Source: Gigaspora rosea (taxonomy: Eukaryota > Glomeromycota > Glomeromycetes > Diversisporales > Gigasporaceae). Taken from it: a stretch of 64,000 bases of DNA. This document shows, in pieces, positions 24,251 through 36,427 of this stretch. The DNA is taken from NCBI GenBank assembly GCA_003550325.1, contig QKWP01001163.1:41177-105176 (forward strand), given 5' to 3'. The stretch's first letter is position 1; each line of letters starts with the position of its first letter. The position numbers and the translations under genes were made by a program. The notes beneath the pieces were generated by a model. The model saw nothing but the letters and a program-made list of their open reading frames with translations. It was not told where the DNA came from and did no database searches.

Positions 24251-27200
24251 TCTCCTATATATATGATATATATAATTATAAAAGTTAGATAAAAGAAGGA
24301 AAATGTAAACTTCTAATAAAAAAATTAAATAATTAATAATACTATCTTTAAAAGTCTAGTATTACTAATATATAAGAAATATGTATAAAAAATATATTTA
24401 ATAAACAATAATTATAAAATGCACCTATAGTGTTAAACACCAGATATAGTTTTTATTAATAAAATTTAGAGATAGAGTACATTTTTAGGATAAAGAGAAG
24501 TTTATATAATATAATATAAATTAAATATAAGGTTCCAATTTTAGTTCTTGTAAGGTTTTTAGAAGTTCTAAACATTTTTACTTAGAGTATCTAATCCTGT
24601 TTACTTAGTATATTTTTGAAAAAATAACAATTATAGTGTTCAAGTTTAATAAATATAAATTAAATTGGATAATACAGTATACAAATCTGAGTAAATATAA
24701 AAATAAAATATCTAATAAACTTTAATAGGTTTAAACTATAAATAAATTAATTTTAGCTTTAATATTTGTAATAGTATAAAGTATTATATAGTTTAGAAAT
24801 CTTAAAACTAGCAACTTTTTTAAAAGCTACCAAATTTGCAATAAAATACTAATTTTGATTGGCTAATATCTTAATATGTTTTTAAAATTTTACTATATTT
24901 TTAATATTTTATTATATTATATATATATATATAGCCAAATTTTTATAATATTAGCAGCTTTAAAAAAAATATAAAATTTTGCTATATTAAAAAATAAATT
25001 CTATAGTTTTGTTCTGTTTGTTTGTAAATTTTTATAAAAAAATTTCTTTTAATTATATTTTTATTTTTTTATAAAATTTTAAAAAATTATTAGTTTTTGG
25101 TTGCTAATTTAAAACATCCTGCACTTGATATAAAAAAAATATACAACATATATTTAAAAACAATATATATATATTACACCAGTGGTGTTCAACACTAGTA
25201 AATACAAATTATAATATGCAAAAGATTTTTTTGCCATTAGGGTTAGGGTTAGAGTTTGTGTTAGGGTTTGGGTTAGGGGTAGTATATACCAAAATTTTGC
25301 AAGGAATTTTTTTGTTAGAGCATGAAAATAGGTTCTTAGACGGAATTTTTTGATATAGACAATTTTTGAAAAAAAAACCCCATTTTTTCGAAAAATTCAG
25401 GTTACACCTGATCTTCATGTTACACAAATTTCATGAATTTTTGATTGACCAAAACACATATGGTGTTGAACACCAGTGGTGTGCTTTATCAATGTTCTTT
25501 AACAAAATTAAAAGTTAGTATTAATATTAAAAAAAAGAATGAAATTATTGTTATATATATATAACAGTTTATATATTACTAATTTTGATGCTAACAAATC
25601 AGATTTAAAGATTAAATATAATATATAGTAGCATATTCAAAAAATTTAAACTAAATATCTTTTTTGTTAAAAATTGCTATTTTTTAAAAGAAAATTACTT
25701 TAATTCACAGGCTATAAAATTTATATTTCTGTTTCAAAAAAGTTTTTTATTTAAGTTAGGGTTAGGGTTATAATAAATAACAAACTTTTAAAATAAAATT
25801 TAGTAGAAATTTTTTTTGTATAAAAAAAGTAGTTTTATAATTAAGATTTTGATTATAAGTAATTTTTTGATTTTTTTATAAAAAAACTTTGTTTTTATTA
25901 TATAAAGAAAATTTGCAGATCATAATAATTCTGCAATTTTGATGGCAAATGCAGGACTGTGAATTTCATAGCCTGTTAAGATTAGCAATACTCTTTTCAA
26001 AAATTTTATAAAAAACAATTTTTTATATACTAACAAAAAGTTTTTTTTAAAATAATTTTACTATAATTGTCTAAATTCTAATTCTAATTTTAATTTTAAT
26101 ATAAATAAACTTTTAAAAACTTTGTTATATTGCAAGTAAAATAATATATTTGTTAAATAATTTAAAAATTTGTTTATAATTTAATTTACTTTATTTATAT
26201 TAGTTATAAATATAAAAAAGCTTATTAGTATTTAAGTTATCTATAAAAAAAGTTTAAAATTATATAATTTACTATAAAGTTTAAATCAAAATCTATTTAT
26301 AATTTATAAAATAAACTATTCAATTTTTACAAACTTTTTTTTGTCATATACAAAATTTTTTAAAAATAATTATTTTTGGAAATTATAATTTGGTGCACTA
26401 TGCCTGTAATGCAATTCTAATTACAGAGTATAAATAGTAATTATTAACTAATTTAATTAGTTGATTTTTTTTTGACTTTTAAGCTTTTGTTTACTAATGT
26501 TTTTTTTCTTTTTTTTTTGAGACTTTTAGGTAGGTTGTCATTATTATTACTATAACTGTCACTTAGATTTGGTGTTGTCATCATTACCATTACTATTGAT
26601 TCTATCATTTCAGCTTCATTGTTGTATTTAAATGAATTGGGTATCACTATTATTGTTGGTTTAGACATTGCTGCTAGGTAATGTCGCTCCTGGTTGGTAA
26701 AGTTATTCCCAGTATATGTTTTATTTTGCTTGGCGTGTTGTTACACAACAATTTTAGAAGATTGGCAGTAGTTAAAGCTTGGGTTAAAAATTAGAATCAG
26801 TATTTGTTAGATTAGTGCTATTTTTTGGCTAAAACATATAATTTTATTTGATTATTGTTTTTGTTTTTTGACTTTGATTGTGTTACTAATACTTTTTCTT
26901 TTTTCTAGGATGTTATTGGAGTTTTCTTTGTCTGTAAATATGTTTGGAAACTATGGGTGTATGTTTATGACTTCTGAGAATATATAATATCAAATTATTT
27001 TTTTTAGCTTTGTTACTAGCTTGTTAATACATTGCTAATGTTTTTTTCTTTTTTTTTTACACTTATTTGAGTTCTAATTTGTAAACATGTTATTAACACT
27101 TTCTTTTCTCAAAGTGCTACAAGAGGCTTCTTTGGGCTTTCTTTAGAAAGGGTTTTGTTTTTGTTTTGTTGTAAATATACTGTATACTAATGTCTTTATT

Positions 27201-27324
27201 TTTTTTTAAGTATTACTAAAGGGGCTTCCAGAAATCAGCTGTTTTTTTTTACTATGAGCCCACCTCACCCCACCCCAATCAGCCAATCAGATTTTATGAT
27301 TATTAAAAAGTTAGATATAATATT
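24251..27324. other. AT-rich repeat-dense stretch, no supported gene
   Basis: 'acaccagtggtgttcaaca'-type words occur at 24430, 25178 and 25455 in mixed orientation. Telomere-like 'ttagggttagggtt' occurs at 25238 and 25755. The segment 25236-25430 shares phrases (caaggaatttttttgttag, tacacctgatctt) with 33150-33330 and 34190-34370, so it is a dispersed family. A minus-strand open frame at 26453-26668 (MSKPTIIVIPNSFKYNN..., Lys-rich end) is not recognised. 26460-27220 repeats 'gttactaatgttttttttctt'-like phrases. Confidence 0.4.
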
Positions 27325-28876
27325 TAATAGTAAATAACTTTTGATCTACTAGGCCAATTTCGATGAATTAAGTACCAAAATGATCCTCTCAATGAGAGGA
27401 TTCTAGCAAGCCCGAAATTATTAAACTTTAATTACTGGATCCTAAGATTAGAATAGATTTGTGTTACTATAGATGTTTTATAATTTATTAAAGAATTATA
27501 AAATATTTATAGTAACACAAATTTATGCCAATCTCTAGATTATGTGATTAGATTTTTATGATTTTGGGCTTGCTATAATTCTCTTATTGAGCTGATCATT
27601 TTGGTAGTTAAATTATTGAAATTGGCCTAGTAGATCAAAAGTTATTAACAATTAAAAATTAATTTTCAATGTTAATAACTTTTGATTTGGACCAATCTCG
27701 ATGATTCAACTACTAAAATAATCACTCGATAAGAGGATTCTAGTAAGTTCAAAATTATTAAAATCGAATTACTGGATCCTAAGAACAGAATAGATTTGTG
27801 TTACTATAGAAGTTTTATATTTATTTAAAGAATTATAAACCATTTATAGGGGATGGCTAAAGCCATGTACCCACATGATTTTTTAAAAATTTAGTTAAAA
27901 TTTGTATCAGAGACTGTTTAAAATTAGGGTCGGAGTTAGGGTTAGACCAATATAGGTAAAATTATCTTCCCAACATTTTTTATTAATGGCCCAAGATAGG
28001 TTTAGAATGCCATTTTTATGTTCTTGCAATTTTTTTGTTTTATGACTTCTTTGGGCTGATCTGTGTAAACAAAATTTCGTAACTCCGTTTGGTTGATTTA
28101 TATGAAAATGTCATGTGAGTACATGGCTTTAGACTAGGGCTAGTGAAAATCTGCAATTGCAAAATCTGCGCATAAACATGATATTTATTGCGTAGCATAT
28201 GCAATTGCAAATTTTATATATTAAGGCTAATCTTGCATAATTAATAGTGCATAATCTGCGCAAAATTCTAGAGTTTCACTTACATATAATAACGTTACTT
28301 AACACATTTTACAACTACTAACCAACAATTAAAAAGTAGTTACTAATATATATTGTAAAATAGATACGTAGTAAATCTGGCCCTTATGCAATACAAAGAT
28401 CACATGATGCTGATGAACCTTTCGCTCTACACTTATACAAAAAGAACTATACCTGCATATTTTTGTATTTTATTATTTATTTTATTAGTCTCTATTATTT
28501 ATCTATATTACATATTACATTATTATTATACTATTACATGCCCACCCATATCTATTTACTATAGCACCATCATTACACATAGAATCGTTATGCATAAGAT
28601 CGTTATGCATAGGATCGTTATGCTGATATCGTTATGTTAGTATTAGTACCAAGCGCAGATTGAGTCGAATGATAAATAGTTTCATAATAAAGATTTAGAG
28701 AAAAGAGAGTTAGCATTAGTAACTATAATTTATATAAGAAAGCATGTAAAAAAACTTTGTAAAGACAGTTCTATACCTCTTACACTTCTAATAAAAACAA
28801 AAATTTTCAAACTTATATTGTCAATTGACAAATTCAACTACAATATTATTTTTTTTTTGTTCTGCAAACTCTAACA

Positions 28877-31299
28877 ATGGTTTCTGCCGCTGAACGTAGA
28901 GTCAAAAATTTAGAATATAAAAAAATTTTTATGTTGACGATCAAAAATTATTTTGCGAATTTTGTCAACATGTTGTAGATCATACAAGAAAGTCTACAGT
29001 AGACTCTCATTTAAAATCGGAAAAGCATAAAGCTAATGTTAATAAAGCTGAAAATTTGAAATCGGCTCGTCAAACAACTCTTGATACAGCCAATATTAAC
29101 ATAAATGATCGAGAACTTATTAATATTGCTTTAGTAAATGCATTTACTAAAGCTGATATTCCTCTATACAAAATCGATAAGCTTAAAAGCTTTTTTCTAG
29201 AATACTGCAAAAACGGTAAATTATTAAATTAATAAAGTTTATTTAATCAAAATTAATAAAATATTAATTTTATTTAGATGACGCAATAACGAGTTCAAAT
29301 CATCTTCATGTTAAATATTTGCCAAAAATATTTGATATTGAAGTTTCAAAGTTACAAAATATTGTAAAAGACAAACAAATTTCTATTACTATAAATGAAA
29401 CTACAGATGCATATAGTAGAGCAGTTATTCATATATTATTTAGTTTTAATAACAATACCAAACTTGCTAAAACAGAATTTATTACCACTGTAGATAGTAC
29501 TTCTATTGCGCAATTGATTATTAAAACTTTACAATTTTATAGTATTTCATTCGATAATCTTATTTTTCTTATTTCTGATAATGCGGCATACATGCTAAAA
29601 GCATTTCAAATTATAGCTCCATTAGTTCCACAATTAAAACATAATCGTTGCTTGGCACATATTTTAAATTTAGTTGGCGAAACCTGGGTTCATTATAAAA
29701 ATTTTCAATTTTTAGCTAATATTGCTAAAAATATTAAAGCAACATTCATTCAATGCCCAGCACGTAAAAGGCGTTGGATTGGTTTTTTAGAATCGAATTT
29801 TAATCCTGATTTATTATCAGATAATGATAATAATAATACCAATAACCAGATTACTTTACCGCCATTACCTGTTAAGACAAGATGGAATTCATGGTTCCGG
29901 TTTATTTTTTGGATTAATAAAAATACTAACCGTTTATGTTTATTTTATCTTGAAGAAGAACGGATTAATAATGAAAGTCAAGCAATTCAAGAATTAGCGA
30001 TGATTTTTAAAAATAGTACTAATATCTTTCTTTTTGAAATTCTAACTATGTTTATATTATCTAACGCAGTACGGTAAGTGTTATTATTCAAGTATTATTT
30101 TTTTTTTTAGAGAAATTAATTTAATTCGTGATTCTTTTGTAAACAATAGTACTATCATAGTAAAAGTTGGGGGGAATCTAATATAAGTTTTATAATAGAG
30201 CTGAATCCAGCTTCACCCACAAGGTAGGTCATTTTTTTTTCAAGATAACCTTTCTTGGAGCTCTAATAAAAGTTATAGAGCTGATTTTTGTGGTTCTAAT
30301 AGTAGTAAAATCAGTAAAATTGATCTGGTGGTTGTTGAGATACCTTAGCTTTTCTTCTTACAATCATATAAGGTTTCTTTAAAATTTTTTAAAGAAATTT
30401 TATATGATTATAAAGAGAAAGGCTAGGGTATCTCAACAACCACCAGGCCAATTTTACCGATCTTACTACTATTAGAACCACAAACATCAGCTCTATAACT
30501 TTTATTAGAGCTCCAAGCAAGGTTATCTTGAAAAAAAGATGACCTACCTTGTGGGTGAAGCTGGATTCAGCTCTATTATAAAACTTATATTAGATTCCCC
30601 CAACTTTTACTATGACAGTACTATTGTTTACAAAAGAATCACGAATTAATCTTATCCAATTTAGTCTTGTAGAAGATCTTGAATTTTTCGAAATTAGAAA
30701 AAAACCTGTTGCTCCATTTGTAACACAATGTTTAACACATCTCGAAGCCTTGTTACAATCGGGAATTATTAATCCTCCTATTGGTGAAGAAATTAAAAAT
30801 AAATTTGAAGATAATCTTCTTGATATGGAAATTTATATTACTATGTTTCGTGAGGCATATCAATTAGCGTTTAACAAGTTTAAAAAACATATTGACCAAC
30901 ACCCTGCATTGGCATTATTTAAAGCTATTCAATGTTTCGATCCACGATTTATACATCTCCAACAAAATCGTCAAAACATTTATTTGTATTCAGAAATTCG
31001 AGAATTTAAATCACCAAGCAATCAAATTCTTCAAGAATGGGATATTTATTGTGGGTTAAATAAAATTTTTCTAATACTGAAAATTTTGATTTAGATGTTT
31101 ACTGGAGGGAAAAATTCAAAGTTTACCCAACTTATCAAAATTAGCCTTAGATTATATTTGGCTACCAGTATTAGGTGTGGATGTCGAACGAAGCTTTTCT
31201 GCATATAAGAATATTCTTGATGATAATCGACATTCACTTTCTGAAATGTCTATTGCAGCATTAAATTTTATGTATTTCAATGGCCAAATGGAGGAATAG
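28877..31299 (+). pseudogene. hAT transposase, inactivated
   Basis: Exons are inferred at 28877-29215, 29278-30073 and 30665-31299. The N-terminal BED-type finger reads FCEFCQHVV...STVDSHLKSEKH (CxxC...HxxxxH). The catalytic core includes 'ITINETTDAYSRAVIHI', 'LIFLISDNAAYMLKAF', 'NRCLAHILNLVGE' and 'LPVKTRWNSWF'. The C-terminal dimerisation region has 'LALDYIWLPVLGVDVERSFS', then 'AYKNILDDNRHSLS' and 'NFMYFNG'. Lesions: a frame change in the T/A run near 28925, just after the ATG, and frame changes near 31075-31130 before the dimerisation domain. Intron 2 (30074-30664) contains a 528-bp palindromic element, yet its splice sites still join in phase. Confidence 0.88.
30121..30648. mobile_element. 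528-bp foldback element inside the hAT transposase intron
   Basis: The arms are about 250 bp and near-perfect (left ttaattcgtgattcttttgt, right acaaaagaatcacgaattaa), around a short centre at 30360-30410. Both ends are TTAA, which would fit a TTAA target, but because TTAA is its own complement the duplication is not independent proof. It sits between the donor at 30074 and the acceptor at 30663-30664. The ATG-initiated frame at 30612 begins inside the arm and is not a natural start. Confidence 0.85.
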
Positions 31300-32802
31300 T
31301 TTGAATTTAATAAATTTTTATTTTTTTTTTTTAATTATAACCTGACGAATTTTTTTTTGTTTAAAAAAAAAGATACGATATTTTTTTTATTTTAAATTAT
31401 ATGGTTATTATTAATTGAAATAGCAATAAACTAAAGTTGTTACATATTTGTGACGTGATTGCATATTTCTACTTGACTTGCATGATTTTTTGCATAATTT
31501 CAAAAATTCATTGCATAATTTCGCATAAATGGATGGGTAACGCATGCAAAATTTGGGGTCTGTTGCCACAGAAAATGATGAGCCCTACTTTAAACAATCC
31601 CCATTTATAGTAACACAAATTTTTCCAATTTCTGAATCTTGTGATTGGATTTTTATGATTTTAGGCTTACTAGAATCCTCTTATTGAGCTGATCATTTTG
31701 GTAGTTGAATCATTGAAATTGGCCCAATAAATCAAAAGTTATTAACAATTAAAAATTAATTTTTAATTGTTAATAACTTTCAATCTACTGGGCCAATTTT
31801 GATGATTTAACTACCAAAATGATCAGCTCAATGAGAGGATTATAGCAAGCCCAAAATCAAAAAAATCCAATCACATGATCTAGAGATCAGAATAAATTTG
31901 TGTTACTATAAATAGTTTATAATTCTTTAATAAATTATAAAACTTCTATAGTAACACAAATCTAGGATCCAGTGATTAGATTTTAATTATTTTGGGCTTG
32001 CTAGAATTCTTTCATTGAGTTGAATCATTGAAATTGGCCCAGTAGATCAAAAGATATTAACAATTCAAAATTAATTTTTAATTGTTAATAACTTTGATCT
32101 ACTGAGCCAATTTTGATGATTTAACTACTAAAATGATTAGCTTAATGAGAGGATTCTAGCAAGCCCAAAATCATAAAAATCCAATTACAGGATCCAGAGA
32201 TCAGAATAAATTAGTGTTACTATAAATGGTTTATAATTTTTTAATAAATTATAGTAATATATATTTATTCTGATCTTAGGATCTAGTGATTAGATTTTAA
32301 TGATTTTGGCTTGCTAGAATTCTCTCATGAGTTTTGGTAGTTAAATCATTAAATTTGATCCAGTAAATTAAAAGTTATTAATTTTTAAATATTATTAATA
32401 AATCTATAATTTTGGTTAAAAATAATTTTGTAACTTTGGCAAAATTATAAAATTTTGGCCAGAATTATACCTGATATTTCAGCTGTCCCCATCCCCTGAA
32501 ATCAGCTGATTTCTGAAAGCCTCTTACTAGCATAATCGAGTCTATCTGGCATATAAATTTAAATTTTTTTAATAAAATTTTAAATATTGATTTTAGCTAT
32601 ATATTTTCTAAGTAAAAAATTAATTTTAGATCTGTTTTATTAACTTTGTTAAGAAAATTTTTTAAATACAGTATATTAAAAAATTTTAGTATAATAAATG
32701 TTTAAAGTATATATATTAAAACTTTTACTATAGAATCTTTTTTAAATATTTCTAAATTTTATATGTTCATATCTGTAAAAAAAATATTGGAATCCTTTAT
32801 AT

Positions 32803-33029
32803 AGTACACTATGCACTCAGTGCACCCTTTCATTATTTCAATATTTTACTAGAGTAACCCCTGTTGTGTTACTAAGCAAAAATACTTTTCTTGCAATTTT
32901 ACACTAAATTCAAACCTAAATGTAACTCTGACCCTAACTCTAACTTTAATTCTATTTTTAACTTATTATATTATCAGGGCTACTAGAAAGACTAAATTCA
33001 TAAAAGTGCACTGAGTGCACTAGTGCTCT
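32803..33029. mobile_element. MITE-like element with 'actcagtgca' ends
   Basis: The left end 'cactatgcactcagtgcacc' and the right end 'agtgcactgagtgcactagt' are reverse complements with few changes. The interior contains 'tgaccctaactctaac', a telomere-like run on the minus strand. The target duplication is unclear. Confidence 0.55.
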
Positions 33030-33464
33030 ATTTAAATTTTTCTTTTTTATATTATAAATATAAGAATTTTTATTTTTTTTTGCATATGCAATATATCACA
33101 CTCTATAAGATCTGGTATAATATAAATCAAAACAATAAATTAATTCATTAGTTTAGAGTTAGGGTTAGGTTAGGATAGCAAAGAGTCACTAACCCAAAAT
33201 TTCATAAGGAATTTTTTTTGTTAGGCACAAGAAATGGTTTAATAGGCAAAATTTTCATGTTATAGTTGATTTTTGAAAAAATCATAATTGCTTTGATTTC
33301 ACATTACACCTGATCTTGCATTCTAATTGGTTAATCAGGTTCGCCATAGTATTAAATTATAAAATCCAGTTTATTAAAATATTTTTTATAAAAAAATACA
33401 GTATTAAAGTTTAAAATATTTTTTAATTTATTTATAATATATATAAATATATCAAAGAATTTAA

Positions 33465-33630
33465 TATATGGGGACCCCCACAACAAAAAAGAGGAATTGG
33501 GCCAAAAATTTTGATTCTGTAATTTTATAAAAATCATATGCCCATTACTCTAATTCTTTGAGAAATTGCATTTTTTTAAAAAAAAATTTTTTGGCCCAAT
33601 GCTTCTTTTTGCTGTGGGTGTCCCCATATA
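33465..33630. mobile_element. 166-bp MITE, 'TATATGGGGACCCCC' family, copy 1
   Basis: The left arm 'tatatggggacccccacaac' and the reverse complement of the right arm (tatatggggacacccacagc) match, and the match continues through 'aattgggccaaaaa' / 'cattgggccaaaaa'. A second, more diverged copy lies at 46330-46486. Confidence 0.75.
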
Positions 33631-33830
33631 CTAATATTTTATCCAAAAGTTTCAGTTTTAGTTAGACAAAACTTCTAAAATCCCAAAACCTAGTTTTCTA
33701 GAGATCTGATATTTGAACTTCCAAAACTAAATAAATTTGAATAAAATTTTCAAAATTCTTTAAAACTAGATAAAATCAAAACTTGCTAAAACCTTTGAAA
33801 CTAATAACTAGAAAAATTGTATATTATAGG

Positions 33831-34094
33831 TACCGTAAACTGCCATATACAAGACCTCCCCCAGATATCAGACCCATTACTAGACACGGGTCTATAACGT
33901 GGGATAAAGTTTTGGTAAAGTGTAAGAGACCCGAGGTATACAAATAGGAAAACACTAATAAAATAGAATAAACTCCCCAGTTTTCAAACCCACCCCATAC
34001 AAAAGACCCCATAAAGAGACCCACAGGTCTATTGCAGGTTTTAAAATCGGCGAAATGAAACAGATCCAGGCCTTGTATATGGCAGTTTACGGTA
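33831..34094. mobile_element. 264-bp MITE with TACCGTAAACTGCC ends
   Basis: Perfect terminal inverted repeats of at least 22 bp: taccgtaaactgccatatac at the left and gtatatggcagtttacggta at the right. It is bounded by TA on both sides, consistent with a Tc1/mariner-type TA target. The long minus-strand open frame across it is not a gene. Confidence 0.85.
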
Positions 34095-35213
34095 ATTGAA
34101 ATCCCAACAGATGATATATTCCTTGATTGTATAGAATTCATTTCAAGAAATCATAATCTAAAAAAAATACACAATTTTACAGTTAAATTAAGGTTAGGGC
34201 TCGCTATTAAGTTAGATTAAAAAAAGTTTTATTAATACCCAAATTTCGCAAGCCTATTGTTAGTGCGAGAAATCAGTTTCTTAAGTAAAATATTGAGTCC
34301 TAAACGTTTTTGGATTGATTTTTTGCGTTTTTCTTCATTATACCTGATCTTCCTGCTTTAAAATTTGATTGGCAGAAAATTTTAGGTTGATGATACGAGG
34401 TAATCTCGATATATCGATATCGAGAATGATTAAAAGCATATTATGTATATCTTTTTATGCATTTACTGAAGCATTTTTTATTATTAATTAATTATGCAAA
34501 TAAACTGTAAGTTATTTAAATATTTTTTTTAATGCTACTTCACGAAATATTGTACATTCTTATTTGGTTTCGTTAATCATCAATTAGGCTATATTTTATA
34601 TAGTGTTTTATTTTATTTATGTAACTCTTAAATTGAATATGAATAAAATAGAAAATATTTATAACTTGTAACTAATTTGAAGCTTAAATCAGTAAATATT
34701 TCTTATAAAATGAAACTAAATAATAAACATTAATGGATTTGAATAACTTTATTTTAAATATTGTTTTCATTATATTGCAATAAAATAAAATAAAATACTT
34801 TAATACTATATATATTTTTAAGCATAAGCAATTTATTTTAAATAAAGAGTACTCATCATACTCAAATATAATATTATCGTGAATTAAATAGGTATTAAAG
34901 ATTCAGATTTGAATAGTTTATTTAAAATTAGATTAATAAGTGTTTCTTTATACTTATTCCCTAAATTTACGCGAATAAAATAAAAATTAAATACTTCAAT
35001 AAACGCTCTATATACTTATCTTAAATTAACATAAATTAAACCAGTTGACAAATTTTTGATCTTGCCTAACTTTTTAATATTAGCACCTATTCGTATAATA
35101 TATTTATTTTATAAAAATCGGACCTCTTTTGATATTTCTTATCAAGATTTATTGGTTGACAAAAACAGGTTTTTTCAAAAGTTTTCGTACAAACTATATT
35201 TGTTAGACGCAAC

Positions 35214-35485
35214 CTACCGTATTTTCGCGTAATAACGCTCATGAGCGTTATTTCGAAAAATCGTATCATCCAAAATAAGATGTATTGCTTCGAAATGACG
35301 CCCATGCGCGTCCGAAATAATCGCATGTTCGGATCAATGTAAATTAGCTGATTACATAAATGTCTTTATATGTCAGACGACCGACCAGTCTTTAGCTCAA
35401 AATAACGCGTCATACGCGTACTATAAATAACGCGCATGTACTCAAAATAACGTGCAGGTGAGCGTTATTAGGCGAAAATACGGTA
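35214..35485. mobile_element. 272-bp MITE, GCGTTATT family, copy 1
   Basis: The left arm 'taccgtattttcgcgtaata' and the reverse complement of the right arm (taccgtattttcgcctaata) match and continue into 'acgctca'. The interior is filled with short GC-rich palindromic words: 'aacgctcatgagcgtt', 'gcccatgcgcgtc', 'aacgcgtcatacgcgta', 'aacgcgcatg'. Bounded by TA. Related to 51488-51855 and to a fragment near 35750-35850. Confidence 0.85.
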
Positions 35486-35907
35486 AGCCAAAAAAAAAAA
35501 ACTGGCGAAACGTCGAAACATTGAAGAAACCTCAAAATTCTTAAACCCTGGCAAACCAGCTAAGCAGAACCATCTTACAAAAGCATCGATTCCATGATCT
35601 CCAAGCCATTGAACTATACAATAACAATTAATAATTAATTTTTTTTTTCAAGTTCACAATATTTAGCTCTAGTTGGTATAAAGCATAATTCATTTATAAA
35701 TTATTAATAATTTACGATTGAGTTATTTATATCATTTGTTTATTTAATAAAGCCCATGTGTGTCCCGAAATAACGCGTACCCCCTATACATTTAATATCA
35801 TTTTACATATATATAATTTAACCTATATTCAAAATAACGCCGCTATTTCGGTAAATAGCTTGAGTACAAACTATAGGCTTAAAGGTTTAATAATGCCTAT
35901 AACATAG

Positions 35908-36404
35908 TAGTGATACGGGCCGATGGAAAAATCATGGGCAGGGTCGATCCTAAAAAACTTAGGTCGGTCAACCGGGCCGAAATTTTTGCTAGAATAATTT
36001 TTTCTAATCAGAATTAGTTTCCATATCGATATCCAAGTTATACCAAATTTATAGAAAGCTATCAGGTCATTCCTTGTCAAAATTCTAGTGATACTAAATT
36101 ATTTAGTTTTTATTAGATTTGTCTTTGAGAAATTATAGCACGTTATATAGGACTTTATGTTGATTAATTGTCTATGCAAGCGAACATACCGCAACATTTA
36201 CGTTCCTTACTAATGAATATCTACATTGTTTGTAAACTAGTTGATTTTTAGTTAATTTCTTGACCTGATGCTTTATAAGAGACTCTATTCTAACACTTTT
36301 TACACTTTTTTTTAATCAACCGGCCCAAACCCCACAAAGGTGCAGACTGAGAGTCGACTCGCCCATCGACCCGGTCGTTTGGGCCGAGTCAACCCATATC
36401 ACTA
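35908..36404. mobile_element. 0.5-kb element with TAGTGATA ends and GGGCCG arms
   Basis: The left end 'tagtgatacgggccgatgg' is mirrored by the right end (reverse complement tagtgatatgggttgactcg). The arms contain 'gtcgatcc...ggtcggtcaaccgggcc' versus 'gagtcgactcgcccatcgac'. Composition is much more GC-rich in the arms than in the centre. The 8-bp flanks differ (taacatag versus attagtat), so the superfamily is not settled. Confidence 0.5.
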
Positions 36405-36427
36405 ATTAGTATTATTATTGCAAGGAT

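Larger units (their letters stand above)
28135..31587 (+). mobile_element. 3.45-kb hAT transposon
   Basis: Begins TAGGGCTAGTGAAAATCTGC and ends with the complementary ...ATGATGAGCCCTA, an imperfect terminal inverted repeat with typical hAT TAGGG ends. It is flanked by CTTTAGAC (28127-28134) and CTTTAAAC (31588-31595), an 8-bp duplication with one change. Subterminal regions are rich in 'tgcataa', 'gcgcataa' and 'gcaaaatct' words, as expected for transposase-binding sites. It lies inside the right arm of the GGGG-ended MITE and carries one transposase gene. Confidence 0.92.
27850..31602. mobile_element. GGGG-ended MITE (about 290 bp) split by a hAT transposon
   Basis: The left terminus (27850-27880) reads gggatggctaaagccatgtac. 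The right terminus is divided: gtacatggctttagac ends at 28134 and aatcccc lies at 31596-31602, so the right arm in reverse complement is ggggattgtctaaagccatg. The 8-bp target duplication ATTTATAG flanks the whole (27842-27849, 31603-31610). Removing the internal hAT leaves about 292 bp. The inside carries 'ttagggttag' and 'cttcccaacattttttatta', shared with the element at 50777-51059. Confidence 0.85.
27325..32400. repeat. long nested-palindrome repeat, split by insertions
   Basis: The outer parts (27325-27849 and 31603-32400) are made of repeated palindromic modules. 'aacttttgatctactaggcc' followed by 'aatttcgatga' occurs in both orientations. 'gtgttactata...tagtaacac' pairs and 'ggatcctaagat...atcttaggatc' pairs recur about every 300 bp. 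Uninterrupted copies of the junction word 'atttatagtaacacaaat' elsewhere in the same repeat show the pre-insertion sequence of the element at 27850-31602. I see no coding potential. Confidence 0.7.

Noticed and set aside
30612..31094. Separate gene starting at the ATG at 30612
   Set aside because: The ATG lies in the arm of the foldback element; the rest is the third exon of the hAT transposase.
33824..34141. 105-codon minus-strand ORF
   Set aside because: It spans almost exactly a 264-bp MITE with perfect inverted ends; coding is incidental.
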